Below the pieces are notes generated by a model. It was not told the DNA's origin and ran no database searches. It saw only the letters and a list, made by a program, of their open reading frames with translations. Made by a program: the position numbers and the translations under genes. Shown piece by piece: positions 38,153 through 46,415 of a stretch of DNA of 64,000 nucleotides. Every line of letters begins with the position of its first letter. Position 1 is the stretch's first letter. Origin of the DNA: Mangrovibacterium diazotrophicum (GTDB lineage Bacteria; Bacteroidota; Bacteroidia; Bacteroidales; Prolixibacteraceae); the NCBI RefSeq assembly GCF_003610535.1, contig NZ_RAPN01000001.1, forward strand, positions 372,001-436,000. Reading direction: 5' to 3'.

Positions 38153-38173
38153 GTGTGCAAGTAGACTGCACAC
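38153..38173. promoter_or_regulatory. Candidate operator, site 2 (GTGTGCA-N7-TGCACAC)
   Basis: Perfect 7-bp inverted repeat with a 7-bp spacer. It is followed 9 bp later by a -7-like element AATCTTTG (38182-38189), so the repeat covers the -33 region of the putative promoter of the rightward operon. Repression by occlusion is plausible. Confidence 0.55.
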
Positions 38174-38214
38174 ATTCTTTGAATCTTTGTACTGTAATCA
38201 AAATACACGATGAC

Positions 38215-38679
38215 ATGCAGAATAATGAGCTTCAACTTTTTCAACAAGTAGGCATCGCGACAACCGGAAACTATAAATATTCAGAAATCGCCAATTCATT
38301 CAACAGTCCCGGATATACTTCCCTAGCTGGCAATACTTACTTTAACTCGATCTGGTTTGTTGAAGGACTTGCTGTCCTAGCCGACATTGGTATTGGTCAT
38401 ACTTGGACCTTTCTGAACGGGCTTAAGATTGTCAATATACAGGATAAACAGCTCGTCTTTGACTCTACCTACCATTGCCGTTATTACAGCAAGCATGCTG
38501 TGATTTCTACGGTTGTTGAAAAAGTCACATGTCTTATTTTGGAATCTGCAGCCAAAGGTGGCTTACCTGTAAATCCACTTCATGTAGAGCAAAAAGTGCG
38601 TTCGATTATTGTTGATGGCTTTGCCCAGGATCAACGGTATGTGCTCAACTATAACACTCAAAAATTCTTAAAAGCCTAA
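38215..38679 (+). CDS. Unknown small protein, paralog 1 (155 aa)
   Basis: Not recognised. Start chosen at ATG 38215 (MQNNELQLFQ), because the longer frame begins upstream of the promoter/operator. Residues ~40-120 show alternating hydrophobic and polar beta-type sequence (IWFVEGLAVLADIGIGHTWT) and a helix with VVEKVTCLILESAAKGG (~103-119). The same IWxxEGL... and Ser-x(3)-V-Leu...AAKG elements recur in the next gene. First gene of a rightward cluster; 4 bp before paralog 2. Confidence 0.65.
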   Translation: MQNNELQLFQQVGIATTGNYKYSEIANSFNSPGYTSLAGNTYFNSIWFVEGLAVLADIGIGHTWTFLNGLKIVNIQDKQLVFDSTYHCRYYSKHAVISTVVEKVTCLILESAAKGGLPVNPLHVEQKVRSIIVDGFAQDQRYVLNYNTQKFLKA

Positions 38680-38683
38680 CAGC

Positions 38684-39130
38684 ATGAATAATAATCTACC
38701 AGCAATAAACCATTCTAATTCTGACCTCTGCGGTAACTACGGACTTGAGCTACAAGCTTCCTACTTGGCTCCGTCTGGATTTAATTATCAAGCAGGAGTT
38801 CGGGAGCTAGACGGACTTATAATTGTTGAAGCAGTAGCCGAAGGAGTTGGCTGTACTTACCTATGCGGGATCCGCATTTTGAATAAAGCCGATAAAACCC
38901 TAGTGGCAGAAATTAACGTCCCAAGGAATGTGCATTATTCCCGCCAAAAATGTGTTGATCTTGTTTCGAAGGAATTGGTTGAGTCGTTGGTGAACGCGGC
39001 TGCAAAAGGTCAGTATTGCATAGACCGCGAAGCTGCTTTGGAGAAAATCAATACGCTGTTGGACAATTGCTATTTCGAACAAAGCCGAAAATCTATTCTG
39101 ATTTGGGCTGAATCAATAGGAATAATATAA
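38684..39130 (+). CDS. Unknown small protein, paralog 2 (148 aa)
   Basis: Not recognised but clearly related to the preceding protein: GLIIVEAVAEGVGCTYLCG vs the corresponding GLAVLADIGIGHTWTFLNG, and LVSKELVESLVNAAAKG vs VVEKVTCLILESAAKG. A Cys-rich strand (CGNYG, CTYLCG) is peculiar to this copy. No transmembrane segment or catalytic motif. Likely acts with paralog 1, maybe as a heteromer. Confidence 0.65.
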   Translation: MNNNLPAINHSNSDLCGNYGLELQASYLAPSGFNYQAGVRELDGLIIVEAVAEGVGCTYLCGIRILNKADKTLVAEINVPRNVHYSRQKCVDLVSKELVESLVNAAAKGQYCIDREAALEKINTLLDNCYFEQSRKSILIWAESIGII

Positions 39131-39142
39131 AAAGAGGAATAT

Positions 39143-39352
39143 ATGATGAAGATTGCGACAAAAATCAGTCCTGTTTCAGGATTTGAATATCGATTAATCA
39201 TAAATGAGGAGCGGCAGGTGATTGCCATTAATTACTATTTCAAGGGAAATCTTTTGAAAAAGGTTCCCTTAAAAAAAAGATTAATGCCAGCTGATTTTCA
39301 CCTAGATGAAATTATCTACAGTTTTCTGAAAGATACGGTAGATCGACTCTGA
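39143..39352 (+). CDS. Unknown small protein (69 aa)
   Basis: Soluble basic small protein following the paralog pair, preceded by the purine-rich AAAAAGAGGAATAT, a relatively good ribosome-binding region for this genome. There are two adjacent ATG codons (39143 and 39146). No recognised domain; N-terminal half looks beta-rich, C-terminal half helical. Confidence 0.45.
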   Translation: MMKIATKISPVSGFEYRLIINEERQVIAINYYFKGNLLKKVPLKKRLMPADFHLDEIIYSFLKDTVDRL

Positions 39353-39399
39353 GTATTATTATTTCAAATACTACTAACATATAAATAATCTTATCTGGA

Positions 39400-40011
39400 A
39401 TGACAACCATAAAAACTGGAATAATAAGGCTTGATTGCTCTATTAGAAAGGATACTGTTTTCTTTTTTGATATGGACGGAACATTGGTTGATACTGATTA
39501 TTCAAACAATATGGCTTATTCAGACGCAATTCAGGCAGTATTAGGCAGGAACGATATAATCACGGTGGAACCAACTCAGAGGTTAACAAGAACCGTGGTA
39601 GCAGAACTAATACCGTATTTAAATCATTCTGAACTACAACAGATTATTGCCATGAAAGAATTCTATTACAGACACTATTTATCGCACACGACGCTTATTT
39701 TAGAGGTTGTTGATCTTCTTAAAAAGTATTATCAAACTCACAAAGTGGTATTGGTAACTAAAAGCTGTGGGAACAGAACCAATTTGACTCTCAAATACCA
39801 TGGGTTAGAAAAATATTTTGATAAGCTGATTTCTCTAGGGCACAGTAATCCTACAAAAAATAAATATGTGTATGCAATAAATAATTTGAAAATTACTCCT
39901 GGAAAAATTATCGTTTTTGAGAATGAGCGTTCAGAGATGGAGAATGCAAAAGCAGCTGGTATACCGTATTCGAATATTTTATCACCAAAAGATTTAAATA
40001 AATACTCATGA
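39400..40011 (+). CDS. HAD-superfamily phosphatase (203 aa)
   Basis: Haloacid dehalogenase-fold hydrolase. Motif I FFFDMDGTLVDTD (nucleophile Asp24, Asp26), motif II region VVLVTKSCGNRTNLT (Ser/Thr with Lys), and motif III/IV around IIVFENERSEMENAKAAGI (~175-193). The size matches phosphoglycolate phosphatase-like members. Overlaps the PRTase by 4 bp. In this context it probably dephosphorylates a nucleotide or sugar-phosphate intermediate. Confidence 0.85.
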   Translation: MTTIKTGIIRLDCSIRKDTVFFFDMDGTLVDTDYSNNMAYSDAIQAVLGRNDIITVEPTQRLTRTVVAELIPYLNHSELQQIIAMKEFYYRHYLSHTTLILEVVDLLKKYYQTHKVVLVTKSCGNRTNLTLKYHGLEKYFDKLISLGHSNPTKNKYVYAINNLKITPGKIIVFENERSEMENAKAAGIPYSNILSPKDLNKYS

Positions 40012-40631
40012 AGCATTTCTCCATTGAACCTAATCGCTACTTAAATCAATCTGTTGATGGGTTTCATCATGCCAATTTTTACGGCTGCAAGCATCCAGAT
40101 AATCCTAATTTCCTTTATAAATTGAAGAATGATCCTCACCACAATTGGTCTCAGGTTCAAGTTGCATCAGCAAAGCGGCAACTAGAAGCAATTTTAACGG
40201 TTGATTTACCAGTAATGCTAAATAGTTTGGGACGGAGCTTAATCACTGTATGTGTCGTTCCTCGAGCAAAAACAGAAAATTCCTATCGGCCAGATCAACT
40301 TTTGTTTAGGGCCGCTGTCCAAAATGTTATTAAGAATTTGATCGGCTTCGAGGATGGAACAAATTTCATCCACAGGAATAAAAATACAAAAACGACTCAT
40401 CTACGACTGCCTGTCAAAGGTATGACTAATGATGGTGCACTCCCTTATCCTGGGATTACACACGACACGTGTTCAATTTCCAATAGCGTTTTGGGGAAAG
40501 ATATCCTCCTTATTGACGATATTTACACCAAAACGATAAATATTGATGAAGACGCGATTCAAGCGTTGCTAAATGCAGGTGCGCATTCAGTTACTTTCTA
40601 TGCTATTGCCTATACGGTTAGCAAATATTAA
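40008..40631 (+). CDS. Phosphoribosyltransferase-like protein (207 aa)
   Basis: Type I PRTase fold: the PRPP-binding loop is LLIDDIYTKTINIDEDA (residues ~167-183) with the acidic pair Asp170-Asp171, followed by a C-terminal helix and strand (GAHSVTFYAIAYT). The N-terminal 150 residues contain a His/Cys cluster (FHHANFYGCKHPDNPN-type) not seen in standard purine or pyrimidine PRTases. Translationally coupled to the HAD gene. Confidence 0.75.
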   Translation: MKHFSIEPNRYLNQSVDGFHHANFYGCKHPDNPNFLYKLKNDPHHNWSQVQVASAKRQLEAILTVDLPVMLNSLGRSLITVCVVPRAKTENSYRPDQLLFRAAVQNVIKNLIGFEDGTNFIHRNKNTKTTHLRLPVKGMTNDGALPYPGITHDTCSISNSVLGKDILLIDDIYTKTINIDEDAIQALLNAGAHSVTFYAIAYTVSKY

Positions 40632-40654
40632 ATGATTAAATAAAATAGTTAGAT

Positions 40655-41629
40655 ATGACTTTTACGGAAAATGCACTAAATATTTTAACGTTAAAATCCT
40701 TTAAAGGAGTAGGGCGTGCTTGGATCATAAAAAATATAAAGGGAAATGAAAGAGTAGAGGTACTAGTTTCATTATTGAATAACTGTTCTAAAGAAAATCA
40801 CGAAATCACAGTGAGTTATTTTGAGCGTAAAAGAGAACAAATTAAAACAACCGTTCTTAAGCTTGACGGGTTTGCTGATGGACTCGTTGCACTCGGAGAC
40901 TCGGAGTTCCCACCTCATAGAGGAAACGTAAAGTTTAGTGAACAACCAATTCTATTGTTCTACCGCGGGGATTTATCTCTTCTAAAGCCAGACAACAAAA
41001 ATATAGCGGTTATCGGATTGTTAAATCCAGACGGTAATATTAAAGGAATAGAGCAGGAAGTAGTCGCAAAACTGGTAGCTAAAGGTGCAACTATTGTAAG
41101 CGGTTTAGCACTAGGATGCGATACAATAGCCCATGAACAAGCTGTTCGGTCGAATGGAAAGACAATCGCAATTCTACCTGGTCCATTAAACAACATCATG
41201 CCTGCATCAAATAAAGAACTGGCTAATGATATCGTAAGGTTTGCGGGCCTGTTGATATCAGAATATTCCAACGAAGCAAAATCAAAGATGGAGTTGGGAG
41301 GCAGATATCAGGAAAGAGATAGACTTCAAGCCCTTTATAGCGATAGTATTATTTTGACAGCAAGTTATACGAAGAACAATCTTGGTAACGATAGTGGCTC
41401 TAGACATGCCATGGAATACGCAAAGAAATATGCGATACCACGAGCTGTCATATACAACGCGACTATTGATGAGAACAATCCTCAGTTTGAGTTAAATAGA
41501 CAATTGATGGAAGAACAAAAAGATATTTACGTTATTGAACCAAGTAACATCATCTCAGATATCAAAAAAATATTAGACTATAACTCTCGATATACACATC
41601 AACAATACATTCAAAAGAGATTGTTTTAG
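40655..41629 (+). CDS. DprA/LOG-like Rossmann protein (324 aa)
   Basis: Similar to the central Rossmann-like domain of DNA-processing protein DprA/Smf. Recognisable features are IAVIGLLNPDGNIKGIEQEVVA-like start of the fold, ATIVSGLALGCDTIAHEQAV (residues ~147-166, DprA GxAxGID), and ILPGPLNNIMPASNKELA then GGRYQERDRLQALYSD. An N-terminal helical region (1-90) replaces the SAM-like domain. There is no C-terminal WH domain. Could be a single-strand DNA binding/nucleotide sensing protein rather than a competence factor. Confidence 0.8.
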   Translation: MTFTENALNILTLKSFKGVGRAWIIKNIKGNERVEVLVSLLNNCSKENHEITVSYFERKREQIKTTVLKLDGFADGLVALGDSEFPPHRGNVKFSEQPILLFYRGDLSLLKPDNKNIAVIGLLNPDGNIKGIEQEVVAKLVAKGATIVSGLALGCDTIAHEQAVRSNGKTIAILPGPLNNIMPASNKELANDIVRFAGLLISEYSNEAKSKMELGGRYQERDRLQALYSDSIILTASYTKNNLGNDSGSRHAMEYAKKYAIPRAVIYNATIDENNPQFELNRQLMEEQKDIYVIEPSNIISDIKKILDYNSRYTHQQYIQKRLF

Positions 41630-41860
41630 AACGTTTGGTTGAATAGCTGATAGTCGAAATGTAATAACTAATTTTATACCGGTCCAAAGATTTAGTTAAA
41701 GAAAAAACTTACTGCAACAATAAAAATTATTGGATAATTCCTATTATTGGAATAAGTAACGCTTAAAAGGCTCCTATGTCGTTTTCAAAAAATACAATGA
41801 GAAAAGAGCATTCATTTAGTCGTCAATGTGCTATATTTTTTCAATCTAAACTTTAAACTT

Positions 41861-42307
41861 ATGTTGAAATTTCTAAACAAGAAAAAAGAAAATTCTTTCC
41901 ACCGTCACGTCAATGGTTTCGCAAACGGTTTTTCTGAAGAGCAAAAGTCTGCTATAATTGGTAGCCTGTTTATGATGGCTAATGCCGATGGCAGTATTCA
42001 TCCGAGGGAAGTCGATAATGTAACCATGGCTGCAAAACTACTCGAGTTCAACATTGATAGCAAATGTTTTGAAAGAGTAATAGGAAAAGGAGAGAGAGAA
42101 GTAATCAAAATATTGAACACGCTAGATAGAAGCCAAAAAGAATGGTTAATAGTATCAATACACGGTATGATCTTCGCAGATGGCAAGATTGAAGATGCCG
42201 AGATTGCTGTTGCATTAGCTATTGCAAATTCTATTGGAATTTCTGAATATGAATATGAAATGATCATCAAAAAAACTGAATTTCTTATGAGAGAATTTGG
42301 TATGTAA
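41861..42307 (+). CDS. TerB-like tellurite-resistance family protein (148 aa)
   Basis: All-helical TerB fold. Two repeated signatures: MMANADGSIHPREVDNVTMA (~38-57) and GMIFADGKIEDAEIAVALAI (~102-121), each with the ADG...E/D metal-binding acidic pattern typical of TerB. Start chosen at ATG 41861; an upstream GTG adds 11 residues. It lies 231 bp after the DprA-like gene, so it may have its own promoter (TATATTTT at ~41832 is an imperfect -7), but the same strand and the terminator after it suggest one functional unit. Confidence 0.82.
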   Translation: MLKFLNKKKENSFHRHVNGFANGFSEEQKSAIIGSLFMMANADGSIHPREVDNVTMAAKLLEFNIDSKCFERVIGKGEREVIKILNTLDRSQKEWLIVSIHGMIFADGKIEDAEIAVALAIANSIGISEYEYEMIIKKTEFLMREFGM

Positions 42308-42385
42308 AATACAGTTTTATATTCCTCAGGTCGTTGTTCCCATTGATAAAGGAATGCAATAACGAAGTAAACATATTCAAGGTTC

Positions 42386-42433
42386 AAAATCACAGAAGAA
42401 ATCTTAGTCTAAAATGATTTCTTCTGTGATTTT
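42386..42433. terminator. Bidirectional terminator with 18-bp perfect stem
   Basis: AAAATCACAGAAGAAATC (42386-42403), 12-nt loop, then its exact reverse complement (42416-42433). It lies between the convergent TerB-like and CHAT genes and ends in runs of A and T on each strand, so it works in both directions. The perfection of an 18-bp stem is notable. Confidence 0.8.
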
Positions 42434-42487
42434 CTCTGGCAGGAACATACAATGATATTGTACTTATATTATCATCATCCGCAGCGA

Positions 42488-45409
42488 CTATTCAATTAGC
42501 TGAAAAGCACCCCAATAAAAAGGCTTCTCGTTAATATTATCTCTCAGGTAGCGTTGTGCCTTTTTTAATGCTAAACTTTTCGACAGATGTTCCTGAAAAT
42601 GATATCTATAGAATAGATTCATTAAAATAGCAGTTTCTTTATCTGGTACTTGCCAAAGGCTAACTAATATATCGTTAACACCAGCAAGTTTAAAAGCACG
42701 TTGTAGTCCAAAAACTCCTTCTCCGCCTTTGATGTCTCCAAGTCCGGATTCACAGGCCGATAGGACCAATAAATCCATGCCACTTAAATCAAGCAATGAA
42801 ATATCATATGCATCTATAAAACCATCATGTTCCGGTGAATATGAGGCACTTCTATTCGCACCAGCAAAGAAAAGTCCAGATCGAAATAGAGGATTCTCCG
42901 CAAGATCAACAAACCTATCGTCTGAATTTTCATACTGCCAATTTAGATGTTCCTGAGATTGATAATATCCGTGAGTAGCGATATGTAGGATCTTAGGCGC
43001 TTTTTTATTGATTGTTCTAAAAGACTCTTCTGTTGCATCGGAACGCTCCAAACAAACAGTATTATAACCGTTCTTATTCAAAATTGAATCAACCTTGTCT
43101 ATTTCCACTTTTGTTCCGGGTAGCGGATTTAAATCACCAATTATTCTACTATATCTAGTTTTATTGTTTACGAAATCTGGAGGGTGTGATAGTGAATCGT
43201 AATCTATATTACCATAGATAACAGCCGTTTTCCTAGTTATGTCATTTGGCTTTGCATCTATTTTACTGGCAATGTTTCTAGTACTGGTTAAAATCTGAAT
43301 AGAATTTGTTTCATCTAGGGTAAGTGCAGCAAAAGATATTTGATGTAATATACCACTCAACGAGATATAAACGGTGTCGCATTTGTTGGTATAATTACGG
43401 ATCGGATTCCATATAAGATTGCATAATCTTTCTTTATTCATAGAATATGCCGCATCGACTCTTTCTTCGGCTGAAGGATATTCATTATTTGAAGGTACTA
43501 GACATTTTAATATCTCGGATTCAGAAGTGAGTGGGATTATCTTCGGACTGTCAAATCCAGCGCCTATTATGAGCGCTGAATACTGTCGGTCATCCCTCGA
43601 CGTGAGATCTGCTGGTAGATTGATAAATTCGATTGCAACTTGGCCTTGCGAAAGCATATTTCTTATGTCAGTCCACTTTACAGCTCTTTTATGCTCTTTG
43701 AAATCTTGAGAACTTACAATCTCATTTATAAGAATTGATTCAACACCTCGAATGGAGTCTATTTTGGCAAAGTCTCGCATATGTAAGGTTGTCGGAGAAA
43801 AATTGAATTGATCAATTTCAGCCTTCGCTTTTACTAATGAATTGTATTTTTCTCTTAGGCTAGGGTGGTCCGAAATATATCTAAGCATTGATCTATTGGA
43901 CTCAAGCGCTAATGATTTAGTTTTTAATACATTATCGTATAACCTCTCAATGGATTTTGGAGAAGGGTCATTAACAAGCATAAAATTCATAAACTCAAGT
44001 TTATTCTCCCAAAAAGCAATCAGGTTTTCTTTTTCATTTGCCGGAAGTAATAGAAACTCGTCGAAATAGAATTTATCAAATAGACTTAAGATATTTTCAG
44101 CTTTTCTTTCTGCATTCAATTTATCACCAGCTTGGTAATCTGCAAGAGCTGCACGAAAAACGATTTGAGTATATTCGTTAGGCGTGATCTCCATCTTCTC
44201 ACTTTGCTTTAGTAAATCATTGTAAATACTGCTAGCCTTGTTAAATTCTCTACTCTTTAAATAATACCTTGCCAGTTGTTCGCTTGCTGATATCAAGTTA
44301 AGATCTGACACACCAGGAATATCCCTTAATGAACTATATACTTTAAGCAGTATTTCCTTTGCTGCATGTTCTTGCCCTTTTGATTCAAAAAGAATGGCTT
44401 TTGTTGTGAGGAAATTGTAGTAAATTATTTGATTCTCTTTTCCATCTAGCAATTCTTCACAGGCGTTCAGTTTCGACTCTGCTTCGTCTAACTGATTAAT
44501 ACTGATTAGGTCCTTCGCGAAATTCATCAATAGTAAAGCATGTTCACTTGAGCTTCGGGGTTGTTTTTCATAGGTTTCTAAAGCTTCTTTACGAATCAGC
44601 ATTGCTTTGGCGATGTCGCCTCGATTACCTAAAAACTTAGCATAGAGAATAAGTGCCTGAGTTTTATAAAAAATATCATTTTCATCTAAATCGCTAAAAA
44701 TATTTGACACTTTAGAATAGCATTTTTCAACTTCATTGGATTTACCTTGTGCCATGAATATGTTAAAACGACCAATTAATGGGAAAACCAAATACTCTTT
44801 TTCGTTATTGAATTTCGAGTGGGACAGTTCTATTGCTTCATTAAAAAGTTGAGCGGCACGATCTAATTCAAGACCTTTCGCTTGTAGACATAGCGCGAGG
44901 TTAACGGTTGCTTGATAGAGCGCGTTATTTTTTCGATAGTCATTTAATTCAGAATTTTCAAAGCGATATGCAAAATAAAAGAATGGACTAATATTGTAAC
45001 TTATCGACAAACATTTATCATAGTCTCTTTGTGCCAAATCAATAGACTTCGAATGTTCTCCTTTTTTAAAAAGCTTTTCAGATCGTTTGATCAAGGTATA
45101 CCTGTCTTGCATTTTCCAGGAGAACAGAAGAAAAGGGCCAACATAAACTATACTTGCGAATAAAATAGTCAGAATCAAGCTAATTGGGAGACTAAAACTT
45201 CTTCCGATTCTGTTGGCCATGAAAAGGCTGTCAATGAAATCCCAAACCACAAATATCGATACAACTATTGTGTGGAGTAATGTTACATACCAAATCAATG
45301 AAACAAATCCAACAGGTGAAATAATTGCCCAGAGTAATGTGGCGAGATTCAAATAAAGGTAAATGCCAAATAGAAGTAAAATCAGTTGCTTGGCATTAAT
45401 GTATTTCAT
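42488..45409 (-). CDS. Membrane-anchored TPR-CHAT caspase-like protease (973 aa)
   Basis: Domains in order: three to four hydrophobic segments (residues ~8-55 and ~73-98), a long helical TPR array (~105-480), a linker, and a CHAT domain (~650-973). The caspase-like dyad is intact: His813 in IATHGYY and Cys886 in LSACESGLG (codon at 42752-42754). The C-terminus has GGEGVFGLQRAFKLAG and LVSLWQVPD, typical CHAT. CHAT proteases in bacteria cleave gasdermins or other partners on activation by infection. The membrane segments at the N-terminus differ from most TPR-CHAT proteins. Last gene of a three-gene leftward operon; a promoter is visible at 46322-46353. Confidence 0.88.
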   Translation of the reverse strand: MKYINAKQLILLLFGIYLYLNLATLLWAIISPVGFVSLIWYVTLLHTIVVSIFVVWDFIDSLFMANRIGRSFSLPISLILTILFASIVYVGPFLLFSWKMQDRYTLIKRSEKLFKKGEHSKSIDLAQRDYDKCLSISYNISPFFYFAYRFENSELNDYRKNNALYQATVNLALCLQAKGLELDRAAQLFNEAIELSHSKFNNEKEYLVFPLIGRFNIFMAQGKSNEVEKCYSKVSNIFSDLDENDIFYKTQALILYAKFLGNRGDIAKAMLIRKEALETYEKQPRSSSEHALLLMNFAKDLISINQLDEAESKLNACEELLDGKENQIIYYNFLTTKAILFESKGQEHAAKEILLKVYSSLRDIPGVSDLNLISASEQLARYYLKSREFNKASSIYNDLLKQSEKMEITPNEYTQIVFRAALADYQAGDKLNAERKAENILSLFDKFYFDEFLLLPANEKENLIAFWENKLEFMNFMLVNDPSPKSIERLYDNVLKTKSLALESNRSMLRYISDHPSLREKYNSLVKAKAEIDQFNFSPTTLHMRDFAKIDSIRGVESILINEIVSSQDFKEHKRAVKWTDIRNMLSQGQVAIEFINLPADLTSRDDRQYSALIIGAGFDSPKIIPLTSESEILKCLVPSNNEYPSAEERVDAAYSMNKERLCNLIWNPIRNYTNKCDTVYISLSGILHQISFAALTLDETNSIQILTSTRNIASKIDAKPNDITRKTAVIYGNIDYDSLSHPPDFVNNKTRYSRIIGDLNPLPGTKVEIDKVDSILNKNGYNTVCLERSDATEESFRTINKKAPKILHIATHGYYQSQEHLNWQYENSDDRFVDLAENPLFRSGLFFAGANRSASYSPEHDGFIDAYDISLLDLSGMDLLVLSACESGLGDIKGGEGVFGLQRAFKLAGVNDILVSLWQVPDKETAILMNLFYRYHFQEHLSKSLALKKAQRYLRDNINEKPFYWGAFQLIE

Positions 45410-45424
45410 GAATTTAAATCAGGT

Positions 45425-45826
45425 TTACTTGTAAGTTATTTTTGAAAATTTCTTATTAAAGTATGATTCAATATCTTTCTCTATTCGGAAGTAAATATAA
45501 TCTGGTGCGTCAGTTTTGCTAAAACTCCACTTCAACATGTGTTTTCCCACAAAGGCATTTTCTAGGCGGAAGATAACAGATATATCACTAAAATGAGAAA
45601 CAATTTCGTAATGTAGATCTGACCTTCCGATGTAGATATAAGAACGACCTTCTTGGAGAATCTTACAATAGGGGGTTGAATCTATCAAGATATTAATCAG
45701 TTCTTTATGAACAATAGCCATTCCTCCTTGACTCTGAATTTCGGTTTCCATTTTCCATTTATCAAATAAAAACCAGCCAACAGTCAGTATCGGGAAAGCT
45801 ATAATTACAATCCACATTATTGTCAT
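45425..45826 (-). CDS. Unknown membrane-anchored small protein (133 aa)
   Basis: Single N-terminal transmembrane helix (residues ~3-22, IMWIVIIAFPILTVGWFLF) followed by a soluble ~110-residue domain with alternating strands (YIYIGRSDLHYEIVSHF). No homology recognised; it is not gasdermin-like in length or N-terminal Cys. It lies 15 bp before the CHAT gene and 6 bp after the preceding gene, in the same operon. As the nearest membrane neighbour of a protease it is a candidate substrate or sensor (inference). Confidence 0.6.
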   Translation of the reverse strand: MTIMWIVIIAFPILTVGWFLFDKWKMETEIQSQGGMAIVHKELINILIDSTPYCKILQEGRSYIYIGRSDLHYEIVSHFSDISVIFRLENAFVGKHMLKWSFSKTDAPDYIYFRIEKDIESYFNKKFSKITYK

Positions 45827-45832
45827 AGTAAA

Positions 45833-46288
45833 TTAAAATGTATGTCTTTGTCCTCCAAATCCTTTTACCAACAGAAAAAACAATGGACTACTACTATAGT
45901 CTTTAGGGGTGTTTCGAGACCAAGGTAATGGCTTTTCCGTATATGATATCGAAAGCTTGACTTGCCCTATAATCTCGTCCCTGTTACTTAGGTATATTTT
46001 ATTTTCACTTTGATTGTATCCAAGAGTACCATCAAGGTATAGTTTGTGACCATTATTAATAAGTGACAGAGCACTAATAAAATATTGCCTTGCCTTGACT
46101 AGATCGCAGATATTCATATAAATAGAAGCCAACCGTAATTGGTACATAGGATTACTTTGACTCTCCTCCAACTTTTCGGTAATTTTAACAATCTCGTATT
46201 CCGCTTGCTCCTTTAGTGAGTTCAGTTGATACTTAGATCGAAAATATTTGAAACAAAAAAATAGAATAAGACAGATTATAACATACAT
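45833..46288 (-). CDS. Unknown membrane protein with TPR-like helices (151 aa)
   Basis: N-terminal hydrophobic helix (~2-15), then a coiled-coil (~25-45) and a tandem helix pair (YQLRLASIYMNICDLVKARQ, ~49-68) resembling one TPR hairpin. The C-terminal third is Ser/Lys/Gly rich. Not recognised. First gene after the promoter at 46322-46353. Confidence 0.6.
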   Translation of the reverse strand: MYVIICLILFFCFKYFRSKYQLNSLKEQAEYEIVKITEKLEESQSNPMYQLRLASIYMNICDLVKARQYFISALSLINNGHKLYLDGTLGYNQSENKIYLSNRDEIIGQVKLSISYTEKPLPWSRNTPKDYSSSPLFFLLVKGFGGQRHTF

Positions 46289-46321
46289 GGGCTTTTTTCT
46301 AAAAGTTGTAATTTGTTATAT

Positions 46322-46353
46322 CAAATATAATATTACACCCAACAATCTACAAA
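46322..46353 (-). promoter_or_regulatory. Bacteroidota promoter of the CHAT operon
   Basis: Minus strand: TTTG (46353-46350), 20-bp spacer, exact -7 element TATATTTG (46329-46322), then the ATG of the 151-aa gene about 33 bp on. Good full match. Confidence 0.65.
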
Positions 46354-46415
46354 GGCGAACTTGAACAAAACTAATGATATTGAATTGAAATTAGACAACG
46401 TTCGAGTTTGGGGAA

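Noticed and set aside
40655-41629. Genuine competence DprA
   Set aside because: It lacks the C-terminal winged-helix domain and lies in a PRTase/HAD/TerB context rather than with housekeeping recombination genes.
45425-46288. Gasdermin or holin partner of the CHAT protease
   Set aside because: Both small proteins have one N-terminal TM helix and no gasdermin-like size or N-terminal Cys pattern; left as unknown.
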